Part shown: one piece after another, positions 9,264-15,482 of the stretch | Layout: each line of letters opens with the position of its first letter | Numbering within the stretch: position 1 is the stretch's first letter | NCBI GenBank assembly: GCA_045119835.1 | Contig: JBGVED010000083.1 | Span: 1 to 42,063 of the forward strand | Source of the DNA: CALVUJ01 sp045119835 | GTDB lineage: Bacteria; Bacillota_I; Bacilli_A; RFN20; DUOF01 | Direction of reading: 5' to 3' | DNA length: 42,063 nt | Program-made: the position numbers and the translations under genes | The notes under the pieces: generated by a model | The model's input: only the letters and a program-made list of their open reading frames with translations | What the model was told of the DNA's origin: nothing | The model's database searches: none

Positions 9264-9294
9264 ATCCATCACCAATATTAATATTACCAAAAAC

Positions 9295-9324
9295 AAAAAA
9301 AAGAGCCAATAAATAGCTCTTTTT
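9295..9324 (-). terminator. Terminator after rplL
   Basis: The 9-bp stem AAAAAGAGC/GCTCTTTTT (9298-9306 with 9316-9324) has a 9-nt loop, flanked by A and T runs on both strands. It lies just past the rplL stop and before the rsmC-like start, so expression of the methyltransferase depends on read-through or an unseen promoter. Confidence 0.85.
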
Positions 9325-9347
9325 AGTAACTAAATTATAAAGTTAAA

Positions 9348-9722
9348 TTATTTAACTTCTACTTCAGCACCAGCTTCAACTAATTTAGCTTTAACTTCTT
9401 CTGCAGCAGCTGGAGAGATTTTTTCTTTAATAACTGAAGGAACAACATCAGTTAATTTTTTAGCATCTCCTAAACCTAAACCAGTGATAGCTTGGATTGC
9501 TTTAACAACAGCTAATTTAGAAGCGCCTACACCCTTTAAGTAAACAGTTACTTCTGAAGGTCCTTTTGATACTTCTTCTTCAGCAGGAGCAGCAGCTACA
9601 GCTACAGGAGCAGCAGCAGTTACACCAAATTCCTCTTCGATTGCTTTTACTAAATCATTTAATTCTAAAATTGTCATTTCTTTTAAACTTGCGATTAAAT
9701 CAGTTGTATTAATTTTTGCCAT
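9348..9722 (-). CDS. rplL: Large ribosomal subunit protein bL12 (L7/L12)
   Basis: This is the stalk protein of the 50S subunit that recruits translation GTPases, 124 residues. It has the N-terminal dimerisation domain (TTDLIASLKEMTILELNDLVKAIEEEFGV as the leading helices), an Ala/Pro hinge (AAAPVAVAAAPAEEE, about 34-50), and a C-terminal domain carrying KLAVVKAIQAITGLGLGDAKK. The ATG is preceded by AAAGGGGG. It follows rplJ by 18 bases in the usual L10-L12 operon and ends at a strong terminator. Nothing is unusual. Confidence 0.97.
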   Translation of the reverse strand: MAKINTTDLIASLKEMTILELNDLVKAIEEEFGVTAAAPVAVAAAPAEEEVSKGPSEVTVYLKGVGASKLAVVKAIQAITGLGLGDAKKLTDVVPSVIKEKISPAAAEEVKAKLVEAGAEVEVK

Positions 9723-9740
9723 TTTAAATTCCCCCTTTAA

Positions 9741-10235
9741 TTAATTATTTTCTTTATCGGCAATTGCTTTTACAGCACACGCAAAACTCCTAATTGGAGA
9801 TTGTAAGCAGCTAAGTAACATAGATAACATACCTTCTTTGTTAGGTAATGTTGCAACAACTTTCATTTCTTTAGCGTCAACATACTTACCTTCAACGATA
9901 CCACCCTTAACTACTAATTCATCATTTCTTTTTGCAAACTTAGTTAAAAGTTTAGCAGCCCCAGTTGAATCAGTTTTTGAGAAAACGATTGCATTTGGAC
10001 CAGTAAGTTCACTATCAAGTTCACTATACCCAACTTTTTCTGCAGCTCTTGAAACGATTGAGTTTTTGTAAACTTTCATAGTTGCATCTTGCTTTCTTAA
10101 TTCTCTTCTTAACTCGCTTATCTTAGCTACACTTAAACCACGATATTCAACAACGATTGTTGAAGCGCAATTTTTCATTTCTTCACTAACTTCGCTAACT
10201 AAGTTTTCTTTTTGTTCGATGATTGCTTTATTCAC
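9741..10235 (-). CDS. rplJ: Large ribosomal subunit protein uL10
   Basis: This 164-residue protein is the base of the ribosomal stalk, anchoring L12 dimers to 23S rRNA, and it autoregulates its own operon. The family signature is visible as VVEYRGLSVAKISELRRELRK near residues 28-48, followed by KVYKNSIVSRA. The C-terminal helix binds L12. The start is a GTG with a perfect AAGGAGGTG nine bases upstream. An L10-type leader with an attenuator precedes it, and rplL follows in the same transcript. Confidence 0.96.
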   Translation of the reverse strand: MNKAIIEQKENLVSEVSEEMKNCASTIVVEYRGLSVAKISELRRELRKQDATMKVYKNSIVSRAAEKVGYSELDSELTGPNAIVFSKTDSTGAAKLLTKFAKRNDELVVKGGIVEGKYVDAKEMKVVATLPNKEGMLSMLLSCLQSPIRSFACAVKAIADKENN

Positions 10236-10390
10236 TTATAGGCACCTCCTTATTCTTATTTTATAATAAGCATAATTACCTCAATAAAAAACCCCTTAAC
10301 CAAAAAGGCGCAGGGGAAATAAATCGTATTTATTTTCACCTCGGCAACCTTATTAAGTCCCTTGACCGTTGCTGTCTTTGGTAATTAAGC
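10236..10390 (-). ncRNA. L10 leader: autoregulatory 5' UTR of rplJ-rplL
   Basis: About 155 nt lie between the predicted rplJ transcription start (near 10390) and the rplJ start codon. The minus strand reads GACAGCAACGGTCAAGGGAC, then TTGCCGAGGTGAAAA, then a GC-rich hairpin and T tract. Position, order and the terminator fit the Firmicutes ribosomal L10 leader, in which L10 (with L12) binds a kink-turn structure and promotes termination. The assignment rests on context and pattern; a covariance-model search against the Rfam L10 leader would settle it. Confidence 0.75.
10286..10316 (-). terminator. Attenuator hairpin within the L10 leader
   Basis: CCCCT/AGGGG (10312-10316 with 10292-10296) closes a hairpin with a possible inner GCC/GGT pair. 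On the minus strand it is followed directly by TTTTTT. Located 50 bases before the rplJ start, it is the expected termination point when L10 is in excess. Confidence 0.75.
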
Positions 10391-10396
10391 ATCATT

Positions 10397-10425
10397 ATTT
10401 TAATTATTTAAGATCAATTTGTCAA
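10397..10425 (-). promoter_or_regulatory. Promoter of rplJ-rplL
   Basis: The minus strand has a perfect -35 TTGACA (10420-10425), a 17-bp spacer and -10 TAAAAT (10397-10402), beginning six bases before the rplA stop codon ends. The stalk-protein operon therefore has its own promoter besides read-through from rplKA. Confidence 0.8.
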
Positions 10426-10430
10426 CTATA

Positions 10431-11114
10431 TTAGAAATTAACATCAACTTTGATGCTAGGTCCCATAGTTGTAGTAATAGTTAAATTGTTCATATAAACA
10501 CCTTTAACTGTAGATGGTTTTGCTTTAACAACTATATCATAAATAGTTTTAAAGTTTTCATATAACTTCTCAGCATCAAAAGACACTCTACCAATTGTAA
10601 CATTGATATTACCTTCTTTGTCAGCACGATATTCAACTTTACCAGCCTTAACATCTTTAATAGCCTTAGTAATATCCATTGAAACAGTACCAGTCTTAGG
10701 ATTAGGCATTAATCCTTTAGGACCTAATACTCTACCAATTTTACCTAATTCTCCCATCATATCTGGAGTAGCTACAATTACATCAAATCCAAACCAGTTT
10801 TCTTTTTGAATTTTTTCAATCATATCTTTTCCACCAACGAAATCAGCACCAGCATTTTTAGCCTCTTCTTGTTTGTTAGTAATAGCTAAAACTGTTTTAG
10901 TTTTACCTGTTCCATTTGGAAGAACTACAGCACCTCTGATTTGTTGTTCTGCATAACGAGTATCAATGTTTAAGTTGAAAGCTACATCAACACTAGCGTC
11001 AAATTTAGTAGTACTTGTCTTTTTAATTAATTCACAAGCTTCTTTTGCACTATAAACTTTATTTTTTTCTATTAAAGTACTAGCTTGTTTATATTTTTTT
11101 CCTCTTTTAATCAT
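10431..11114 (-). CDS. rplA: Large ribosomal subunit protein uL1
   Basis: This protein forms the L1 stalk of the 50S subunit, which moves deacylated tRNA out of the E site, and represses its own operon by binding mRNA. At 227 residues it is of normal length. The signature GKIGRVLGPKGLMPNPKTGTV lies near residues 125-145, and the conserved Thr/Gly-rich C-terminal RNA-binding strand (TMGPSIKVD) is present. The ATG has AAGGAGGATAG upstream. It follows rplK by 64 bases in the same transcript. Confidence 0.97.
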   Translation of the reverse strand: MIKRGKKYKQASTLIEKNKVYSAKEACELIKKTSTTKFDASVDVAFNLNIDTRYAEQQIRGAVVLPNGTGKTKTVLAITNKQEEAKNAGADFVGGKDMIEKIQKENWFGFDVIVATPDMMGELGKIGRVLGPKGLMPNPKTGTVSMDITKAIKDVKAGKVEYRADKEGNINVTIGRVSFDAEKLYENFKTIYDIVVKAKPSTVKGVYMNNLTITTTMGPSIKVDVNF

Positions 11115-11178
11115 ATCTTTCTATCCTCCTTGTGGTTCTAACGGACGAGTTTATCCTTCCACTTCTATTTTATTTTTA

Positions 11179-11592
11179 TTATTCTTCAACTTCTACGCCC
11201 ATACTACGAGCACTACCTGCAACAATTTTCATTGCAGCTTCAATGTCGTTAGCATTCAAATCAGGCATTTTGTATTCAGCAATCTTTCTTAAGTCAGCTT
11301 TGCTTAATTTAGCAACCTTTGTTTTATTTGGGTTACTAGATCCACTTTTAATGTTACAAGCTTTTTTAATTTCGTTTGCAACAGGACTTGTTTTGATCAC
11401 AAAATCAAATGACTTATCTTCATAAGCAGTAATAATTACAGGAATTATATTACCTCTTTGATCAGCAGTTTTTTCGTTAAACTCTGTACAAAACTTAGGC
11501 ATTACAATACCAGCACTTGCAAGTGCTGCACCTGGTTTTGCTTCACCTGCTGGAAGTTGAATCTTAACAACTTTTGCGATTTTCTTAGACAT
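11179..11592 (-). CDS. rplK: Large ribosomal subunit protein uL11
   Basis: This protein binds the GTPase-associated centre of 23S rRNA, 137 residues. It begins MSKKIAKVVKIQLPAGEAKPG; the usual L11 N terminus has the thiostrepton-region prolines in a PPVGPALG segment, here GAALASAGI. That stretch is more divergent than in most bacteria. The C-terminal RNA-binding domain is clear (IKTSPVANEIKKACNIKSGS, DLNANDIEAAMKIVAGSARSMG). The ATG has an ideal GAAGGAGGT upstream. It heads the rplK-rplA transcript behind its own promoter and leader. Confidence 0.95.
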   Translation of the reverse strand: MSKKIAKVVKIQLPAGEAKPGAALASAGIVMPKFCTEFNEKTADQRGNIIPVIITAYEDKSFDFVIKTSPVANEIKKACNIKSGSSNPNKTKVAKLSKADLRKIAEYKMPDLNANDIEAAMKIVAGSARSMGVEVEE

Positions 11593-11676
11593 ATTTTTAC
11601 CTCCTTCTAAATTTAAGGCTGTGGTTCAAACAGAATCAAATTCTTCCCACTGCGCAAAAGTGCATTCGCATACACC
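11593..11676 (-). ncRNA. Probable L1-binding leader of rplK-rplA
   Basis: The 5' UTR from the predicted start near 11676 contains GTGTAT-GCGA-ATGCAC, a 6-bp hairpin with a GNRA tetraloop. It is followed by GCAGTGG...CCACAGC, a stem with one A-A mismatch around GGGAAG and TTTGAACC. These resemble the 23S rRNA site bound by L1, and L1 autoregulation of the L11-L1 operon is well known. The match is by eye only. Confidence 0.5.
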
Positions 11677-11682
11677 TGTGAT

Positions 11683-11711
11683 ATAATACTACATTACTAA
11701 AATAAATGCAA
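11683..11711 (-). promoter_or_regulatory. Promoter of rplK-rplA
   Basis: The minus strand has -35 TTGCAT (11706-11711), a 17-bp spacer and -10 TATTAT (11683-11688), located between the nusG terminator and rplK. Confidence 0.7.
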
Positions 11712-11724
11712 GTATCATTTACAC

Positions 11725-11751
11725 AAAAAATAAAAACTCGCACTGCGAGTT
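11725..11751 (-). terminator. Terminator after nusG
   Basis: AACTCGC/GCGAGTT (11735-11741 with 11745-11751) forms a 7-bp GC-containing stem with a 3-nt loop, followed on the minus strand by TTTATTTTTTG. It separates the nusG unit from rplKA. Confidence 0.85.
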
Positions 11752-11756
11752 CCTAA

Positions 11757-12311
11757 TTATTTATTTACTTTATCAACATCCGCAAAATCTACTTCTACAG
11801 ATGTTTCTCTTCCAAAGAATACAGATGTAACTTTAACAATATTTTTAGTAACATCAACTTCTTTAATAACACCTTCACTACCCATCAAAGGACCGCGAAG
11901 AATTTTAACAACATCCCCAACATTATAATCTGAATACATATCTGCTTCAACAACACCAATTCCTTTAAGAACAGATTCAATTTGCTCTTTAGGAACAGGG
12001 AATGGTTTTGCACCTCTACCACTTGATCCAATAAAGCCAGTAACTCCAGGTGTGTTTCTAACTACATACCACGCCTCATCTGTCATATACATTTCTATAA
12101 ACAAATACCCAGGATATGTGTTTTTCATTTTTATTTTATCTGTTGGCAAACCATCTTTTAAAACAGGGACAGGATGCTCAGCAACGATTACTCTAAAAAT
12201 ATAATCTTGCATATCCATTGTTTCAATACGTCTTTCTAAATTAATTTTAACTTTATTCTCATGACCAGAATATGTATTAACAACATACCATTTCTTTTCT
12301 ACGTTTTCCAT
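11757..12311 (-). CDS. nusG: Transcription elongation/antitermination factor NusG
   Basis: This factor binds RNA polymerase near the upstream fork and modulates pausing and Rho/ribosome coupling, 184 residues. The N-terminal NGN domain starts KKWYVVNTYSGHENKVK and includes PGYLFIEM and VRNTPGVTGFIG. The C-terminal KOW domain is visible as YNVGDVVKILRGPLMGSEGVI from about residue 128. The ATG has AAGGATGAG upstream and lies 17 bases past secE, which is the universal secE-nusG arrangement. A terminator follows the stop. Confidence 0.97.
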   Translation of the reverse strand: MENVEKKWYVVNTYSGHENKVKINLERRIETMDMQDYIFRVIVAEHPVPVLKDGLPTDKIKMKNTYPGYLFIEMYMTDEAWYVVRNTPGVTGFIGSSGRGAKPFPVPKEQIESVLKGIGVVEADMYSDYNVGDVVKILRGPLMGSEGVIKEVDVTKNIVKVTSVFFGRETSVEVDFADVDKVNK

Positions 12312-12328
12312 TTTCTCATCCTTCCCAA

Positions 12329-12556
12329 CTAATATTTAATCCACGTTAATAATTTAGCTATTATAAAATCATCCAAAACAATATACAATCCAAACAATAA
12401 AATAAAAGATAAAACTATAGCTGAAGCTTCTTTCATTTTCTTTCTATCAGGCCATCTAACCTTTTTCATTTCTCTAAAAGTTAAAACAAAGAACTTAACT
12501 ATAGAATAACCCATTTTTTTAAAGAAACGACCTATAGACCCAAAAAACTTTTTCAT
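12329..12556 (-). CDS. secE: Preprotein translocase subunit SecE
   Basis: This is the small essential membrane subunit of the SecYEG channel, 75 residues with one transmembrane helix (about 45-65, AIVLSFILLFGLYIVLDDFII). The conserved amphipathic motif REMKKVRWPDRKKM precedes it. The N terminus (MKKFFGSIGRFFKKMGYS) is basic and amphipathic. AGGAGGTAAAAT precedes the ATG. It lies 13 bases after rpmG and directly before nusG. Confidence 0.96.
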   Translation of the reverse strand: MKKFFGSIGRFFKKMGYSIVKFFVLTFREMKKVRWPDRKKMKEASAIVLSFILLFGLYIVLDDFIIAKLLTWIKY

Positions 12557-12569
12557 ATTTTACCTCCTC

Positions 12570-12719
12570 TTATTTACTTTCTTTATGAAGTGTATGTGCA
12601 TTACATTTAGGACAATATTTACTAACTTCCATCTTTTTACTCACATCATATTTTTTTCTAGAAGTTTCATAATTTCTAGACAAACATTTGCTACATACAA
12701 GTTTAACTTTTTCTCTCAT
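12570..12719 (-). CDS. rpmG: Large ribosomal subunit protein bL33
   Basis: This small 50S protein has 49 residues: MREKVKLVCSKCLSRNYETS, then a basic middle, then YCPKCNAHTLHKESK. It is the zinc-binding form, with two CxxC pairs at about residues 9/12 and 36/39. The rpmG-secE-nusG order is the usual Bacillota arrangement. The ribosome site is weak (GGTG region before TTTT-ATG), which suggests translational coupling or low independent initiation. No frame problems are seen. Confidence 0.95.
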   Translation of the reverse strand: MREKVKLVCSKCLSRNYETSRKKYDVSKKMEVSKYCPKCNAHTLHKESK

Positions 12720-12767
12720 AAAACCAACACCCATTCATGCTAATAAACTTTAACACAAAAATAAAGA

Positions 12768-13337
12768 TTAGTCAATTTTTTCTATTATATCTTTTATAAT
12801 GTTCTTAATAAGTCTAATCTTTCTATATATGGCCTGTTTACTAATGTCTAAAATTTCTGATATTTCCTGATAAGAATATCCTTTAACCCTCATATCTACA
12901 ATATTCATCCCTTCCGTATCCAAAGATTCTTTTAAACATTCATATAAATCATTTTCACCATAAACACTACTATTTTCTTCCTGTATATAATCTGCTATAC
13001 ATTCATCTCCGTTTTTATAATAAAAATTATCTAAAGATAAAATTTGCTTTTCCTTTTTAATTTTAGATAACATATCAATCATTTTCCGTTCAACACTAAG
13101 CTTAACAAAAAAATAAAATTTTCCGCGTTCCTCATCATATTTTTCTAAGCAATTAATAAAAACGATTATAAGCTCTTGAAAAAACTCACTATAATCATAA
13201 TAAGTTCCTTTACTAACTATATTATTAATAAAGCCATAAATAAAGGAAGTATATCTCTCATACAAGCAATCTATACCAATTTGATCTCCATTTCTATAAA
13301 GACTTATAAGCCAATCATCGCTTACTTCATTATTCAC
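12768..13337 (-). CDS. Sigma-70-family RNA polymerase sigma factor at the sigH position
   Basis: The 189-residue protein has region 2 in the first 100 residues (LYERYTSFIYGFINNIV, FFQELIIVFINCLEKYDEER) and a region 4 helix-turn-helix at the C terminus (YSYQEISEILDISKQAIYRK). No region 3 or 1.1 is seen, so it is a minimal alternative sigma factor. The start is a GTG with AGAGGGGGA upstream, 12 bases past rlmB. In Bacillus, sigH lies in exactly this slot between rlmB and rpmG. The sequence is diverged from SigH and shorter than its roughly 218 residues, so orthology rests mainly on synteny. Regulated genes cannot be read from this window. Confidence 0.8.
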   Translation of the reverse strand: MNNEVSDDWLISLYRNGDQIGIDCLYERYTSFIYGFINNIVSKGTYYDYSEFFQELIIVFINCLEKYDEERGKFYFFVKLSVERKMIDMLSKIKKEKQILSLDNFYYKNGDECIADYIQEENSSVYGENDLYECLKESLDTEGMNIVDMRVKGYSYQEISEILDISKQAIYRKIRLIKNIIKDIIEKID

Positions 13338-13349
13338 AAAAATCCCCCT

Positions 13350-14075
13350 CTAAAGAGGAAATCTATTATTGTACACTTGATATAAAAGAACTGCACATGC
13401 AACTGAAACATTTAAAGAATTAACTTTACCTACCATAGGCATCCTAACCTTAAAATCACAATTATCAATAACAAGTCTTGAAATGCCCTTCCCCTCAGAT
13501 CCAACAACAACAGCAATCTTACCTTTATAATCAACACTTCTATAATCAATAGAATTATTAGCCTCTGCTCCTACAATCCAAAAACCATTTTCTTTCAATT
13601 TTTTTATAGTATTATTCAAATTAGTAACCTCAGACACTTTAACTAATTCTATTGCTCCAGTTGATGTTTTTGCTACTGTAGAATTAAGTGGACAAGCACC
13701 ATGTTTAGAAACAATAACACCATCTACCCCCATTGCCTCACAGCTTCTAAGTATAGCACCAAAATTGTGTGGATCCTCAATGCCATCTAAAATAACAATC
13801 AAAGGATTTTCTTTATCACAAACATCAACTAATAACTTTTCAAAATCATAGTAATCATAAGTTTTTACTCTCGCAACTATACCTTGATGAAAACTATTAT
13901 TAACTATAGAGTCTAGTTTGCTACGTTTACACCTATTGACTTTCACATTACATTTATCTAATAAATTTAAAATGCTCTTATCATTAAAACTATCCAGCAA
14001 AAATATTTCTTCTATATCCTTCGCTTCCTTCAAACGCGAAACAATAACGTTCCTCCCATAAATATATTGTGCCAT
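13350..14075 (-). CDS. rlmB: 23S rRNA 2'-O-methyltransferase RlmB-like (SpoU/TrmH family)
   Basis: This SPOUT-fold RNA ribose methyltransferase has 241 residues from the ATG at 14075, chosen because AAGGAG lies ten bases upstream; an ATG eight codons earlier has no ribosome site. The N-terminal substrate-binding domain begins YIYGRNVIVSRLK. SpoU motif 1 is LDGIEDPHNFGAILRSCEAMG, motif 2 is VGSEGKGIS, and motif 3 is MPMVGKVNSLNVSVA. These hold the catalytic Arg and Asn and the knotted SAM site. The neighbours (sigma factor, rpmG, secE) match the Bacillus yacO/rlmB locus. The exact target, G2251 of 23S rRNA in E. coli, is by homology. Confidence 0.92.
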   Translation of the reverse strand: MAQYIYGRNVIVSRLKEAKDIEEIFLLDSFNDKSILNLLDKCNVKVNRCKRSKLDSIVNNSFHQGIVARVKTYDYYDFEKLLVDVCDKENPLIVILDGIEDPHNFGAILRSCEAMGVDGVIVSKHGACPLNSTVAKTSTGAIELVKVSEVTNLNNTIKKLKENGFWIVGAEANNSIDYRSVDYKGKIAVVVGSEGKGISRLVIDNCDFKVRMPMVGKVNSLNVSVACAVLLYQVYNNRFPL

Positions 14076-14131
14076 TAAAAACCCTCTCCTTTTTCTCAAT
14101 GTTTTCTCAAAGTTGTCTCACATTAGTCCTA

Positions 14132-14833
14132 TTATTCGCGTGATAACTTAATTTCTATTGGATCAAAATCATTTTCAATTTCACCAACAAATTTATACAA
14201 ACTATCTAAACTAGAGTCTCGCTCAAAAGTTATCATAACTTTCATAGCTTTTTCCTTATTTACAGTTACTACTTTTGATTCCAAATCATCTATAAGCAAA
14301 TTACAGCGTTGCAATCTTTCCCTAATACCATTCAACACACCATCTTCTAAGCCAACAACCAAAAACACTTTTGATTTATATTTTTTTGATGCTGCAATCT
14401 TCGTTTCAAAATTTCTCAAAATAGTTAAAATAATCAAAGCGCAAATTGTAACAAGCACTGCCCCAAAATAAAAACCATTACCGCAAGAAAGACCTATCAT
14501 TGCACTCATCCAAATAGTAGCGGCTGTAGTAATACCTTTAATACCATTTCCCTTATCTTCTCTCATTATAGCTCCGGCACCTAAAAAACCAACTCCACTA
14601 ACAACTTGAGCAGCAACTCTTCCAGGATCCCCACTATCAAAACCATACATTGAAACCAGCATAATTAAGCAAGATGCCATACAAACCAAAATATGTGTTC
14701 TTAACCCTGCAGGTCTTTTATATAATTCCCTTTCTATCCCTAAAACAAACCCTAATAATATTGCCAAGAAAACCCTAACTACAATAGTAAGTTCAATGCT
14801 ATTTTCTAATAAAGAATCAATCCATGCATCCAT
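14132..14833 (-). CDS. MgtC/SapB-family membrane protein
   Basis: This 233-residue protein starts at the ATG at 14833, which has TTGGAGGGTG upstream; an earlier in-frame ATG lacks a ribosome site. About five transmembrane helices fill the first 150 residues. Family signatures are GIERELYKRPAGLRTH, GVGFLGAGAIMRED and IKGITTAATIWMSAMIGLS. The last 80 residues form a soluble ACT-like domain (VFLVVGLEDGVLNGIRERL). Members are linked to growth at low magnesium and to membrane-potential or ATP-synthase control, but their molecular activity is debated. It is transcribed divergently from the hydrogenase operon and may run into rlmB, as no terminator is seen between them. Confidence 0.9.
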   Translation of the reverse strand: MDAWIDSLLENSIELTIVVRVFLAILLGFVLGIERELYKRPAGLRTHILVCMASCLIMLVSMYGFDSGDPGRVAAQVVSGVGFLGAGAIMREDKGNGIKGITTAATIWMSAMIGLSCGNGFYFGAVLVTICALIILTILRNFETKIAASKKYKSKVFLVVGLEDGVLNGIRERLQRCNLLIDDLESKVVTVNKEKAMKVMITFERDSSLDSLYKFVGEIENDFDPIEIKLSRE

Positions 14834-14858
14834 AAACAACACCCTCCAAACAAAATAA

Positions 14859-14867
14859 ATTATAACA
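14859..14867 (-). promoter_or_regulatory. Extended -10 promoter of the mgtC-like gene
   Basis: The minus strand reads TGTTATAAT, a perfect -10 with TGn extension, 26 bases before the ATG. No convincing -35 box is present. Confidence 0.55.
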
Positions 14868-14953
14868 AATATTTCCAACTTATATGAATATTTAATTAAA
14901 TAATTAAAAAAAACACTATTTTAATAACATTTAACTCAAATTTATAACAACAA

Positions 14954-14969
14954 AAATAAATATTTATTT
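14954..14969. promoter_or_regulatory. 16-bp perfect palindrome upstream of hydC (possible operator)
   Basis: AAATAAATATTTATTT is self-complementary and occupies the -35 area of the hydrogenase promoter. A redox repressor such as Rex would make biological sense, but the site lacks the TTGTG/CACAA ends of known Rex sites and consists only of A and T. It is therefore a weak candidate. Confidence 0.25.
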
Positions 14970-14975
14970 ATTTTG

Positions 14976-14984
14976 TGTTAGAAT
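14976..14984 (+). promoter_or_regulatory. Extended -10 promoter of hydCBA
   Basis: TGTTAGAAT on the plus strand gives a -10 box (14979-14984) with TGn extension. The -35 region is only A/T. The expected start is near 14991, followed by GTGAGGTGA as ribosome site before the hydC ATG. Confidence 0.55.
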
Positions 14985-15004
14985 TAAAAACGTGAGGTGA
15001 AATT

Positions 15005-15481
15005 ATGATTTGCGAAAAAAACATTCAAGAAATCAAAAAAATTATAGAAAACAGAAAAAATATTAAAACTCCACTTATGATGATTTTAAGTGATATTCAA
15101 AATAAATATGGCTATATAAGCTTAGAGGTCCAACAAATTATCTCCGAAGAACTAAATATTACAGTTAGTGAAATATATGGAGTTGTAACCTTCTATTCTT
15201 ATTTTTCATTAACCCCAAAAGGAAAATATGTAATTGGAATATGCATGGGAACAGCTTGCTATGTAAAAGGGAGCCAATCTCTTTTAGATGCCTTCTGTAA
15301 TAGACTTGGAATAAAAGAAGGACAAACAACTGAAGATGGATTATTTACTATAGACATACTACGTTGTATTGGCGCATGTGGTCTTGCACCAGTTGTAAGT
15401 GTAAATGGGAAAATATATCCACATGTGACAATAAAAGATGTAGATAAAATCATTGAAGAATACAAGAAAGGGGAAAACTAA
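15005..15481 (+). CDS. hydC: [FeFe] hydrogenase small subunit, NuoE-like [2Fe-2S] protein
   Basis: This 158-residue protein of the NuoE/HndA/HydC family carries one [2Fe-2S] cluster in a thioredoxin-like fold. The ligands are visible as CMGTACYVKG (about residues 80-89) and CIGACGLAP (about 121-129). The N-terminal helical domain is typical (LSDIQNKYGYISLEVQQIISEEL, YGVVTFYSYF). It passes electrons between the NAD(H)-binding HydB and other clusters. GAGGTGA precedes the ATG. It opens the hydC-hydB-hydA operon, with hydB beginning one base after its stop. Complex I NuoE is excluded because hydA, with an H-cluster, follows. Confidence 0.93.
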   Translation: MICEKNIQEIKKIIENRKNIKTPLMMILSDIQNKYGYISLEVQQIISEELNITVSEIYGVVTFYSYFSLTPKGKYVIGICMGTACYVKGSQSLLDAFCNRLGIKEGQTTEDGLFTIDILRCIGACGLAPVVSVNGKIYPHVTIKDVDKIIEEYKKGEN

Positions 15482-15482
15482 A

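Noticed and set aside
14948..14990. Rex operator in front of the hydrogenase operon
   Set aside because: The palindrome lacks the TTGTG...CACAA ends that define Rex sites, so it is listed only as an unassigned candidate.
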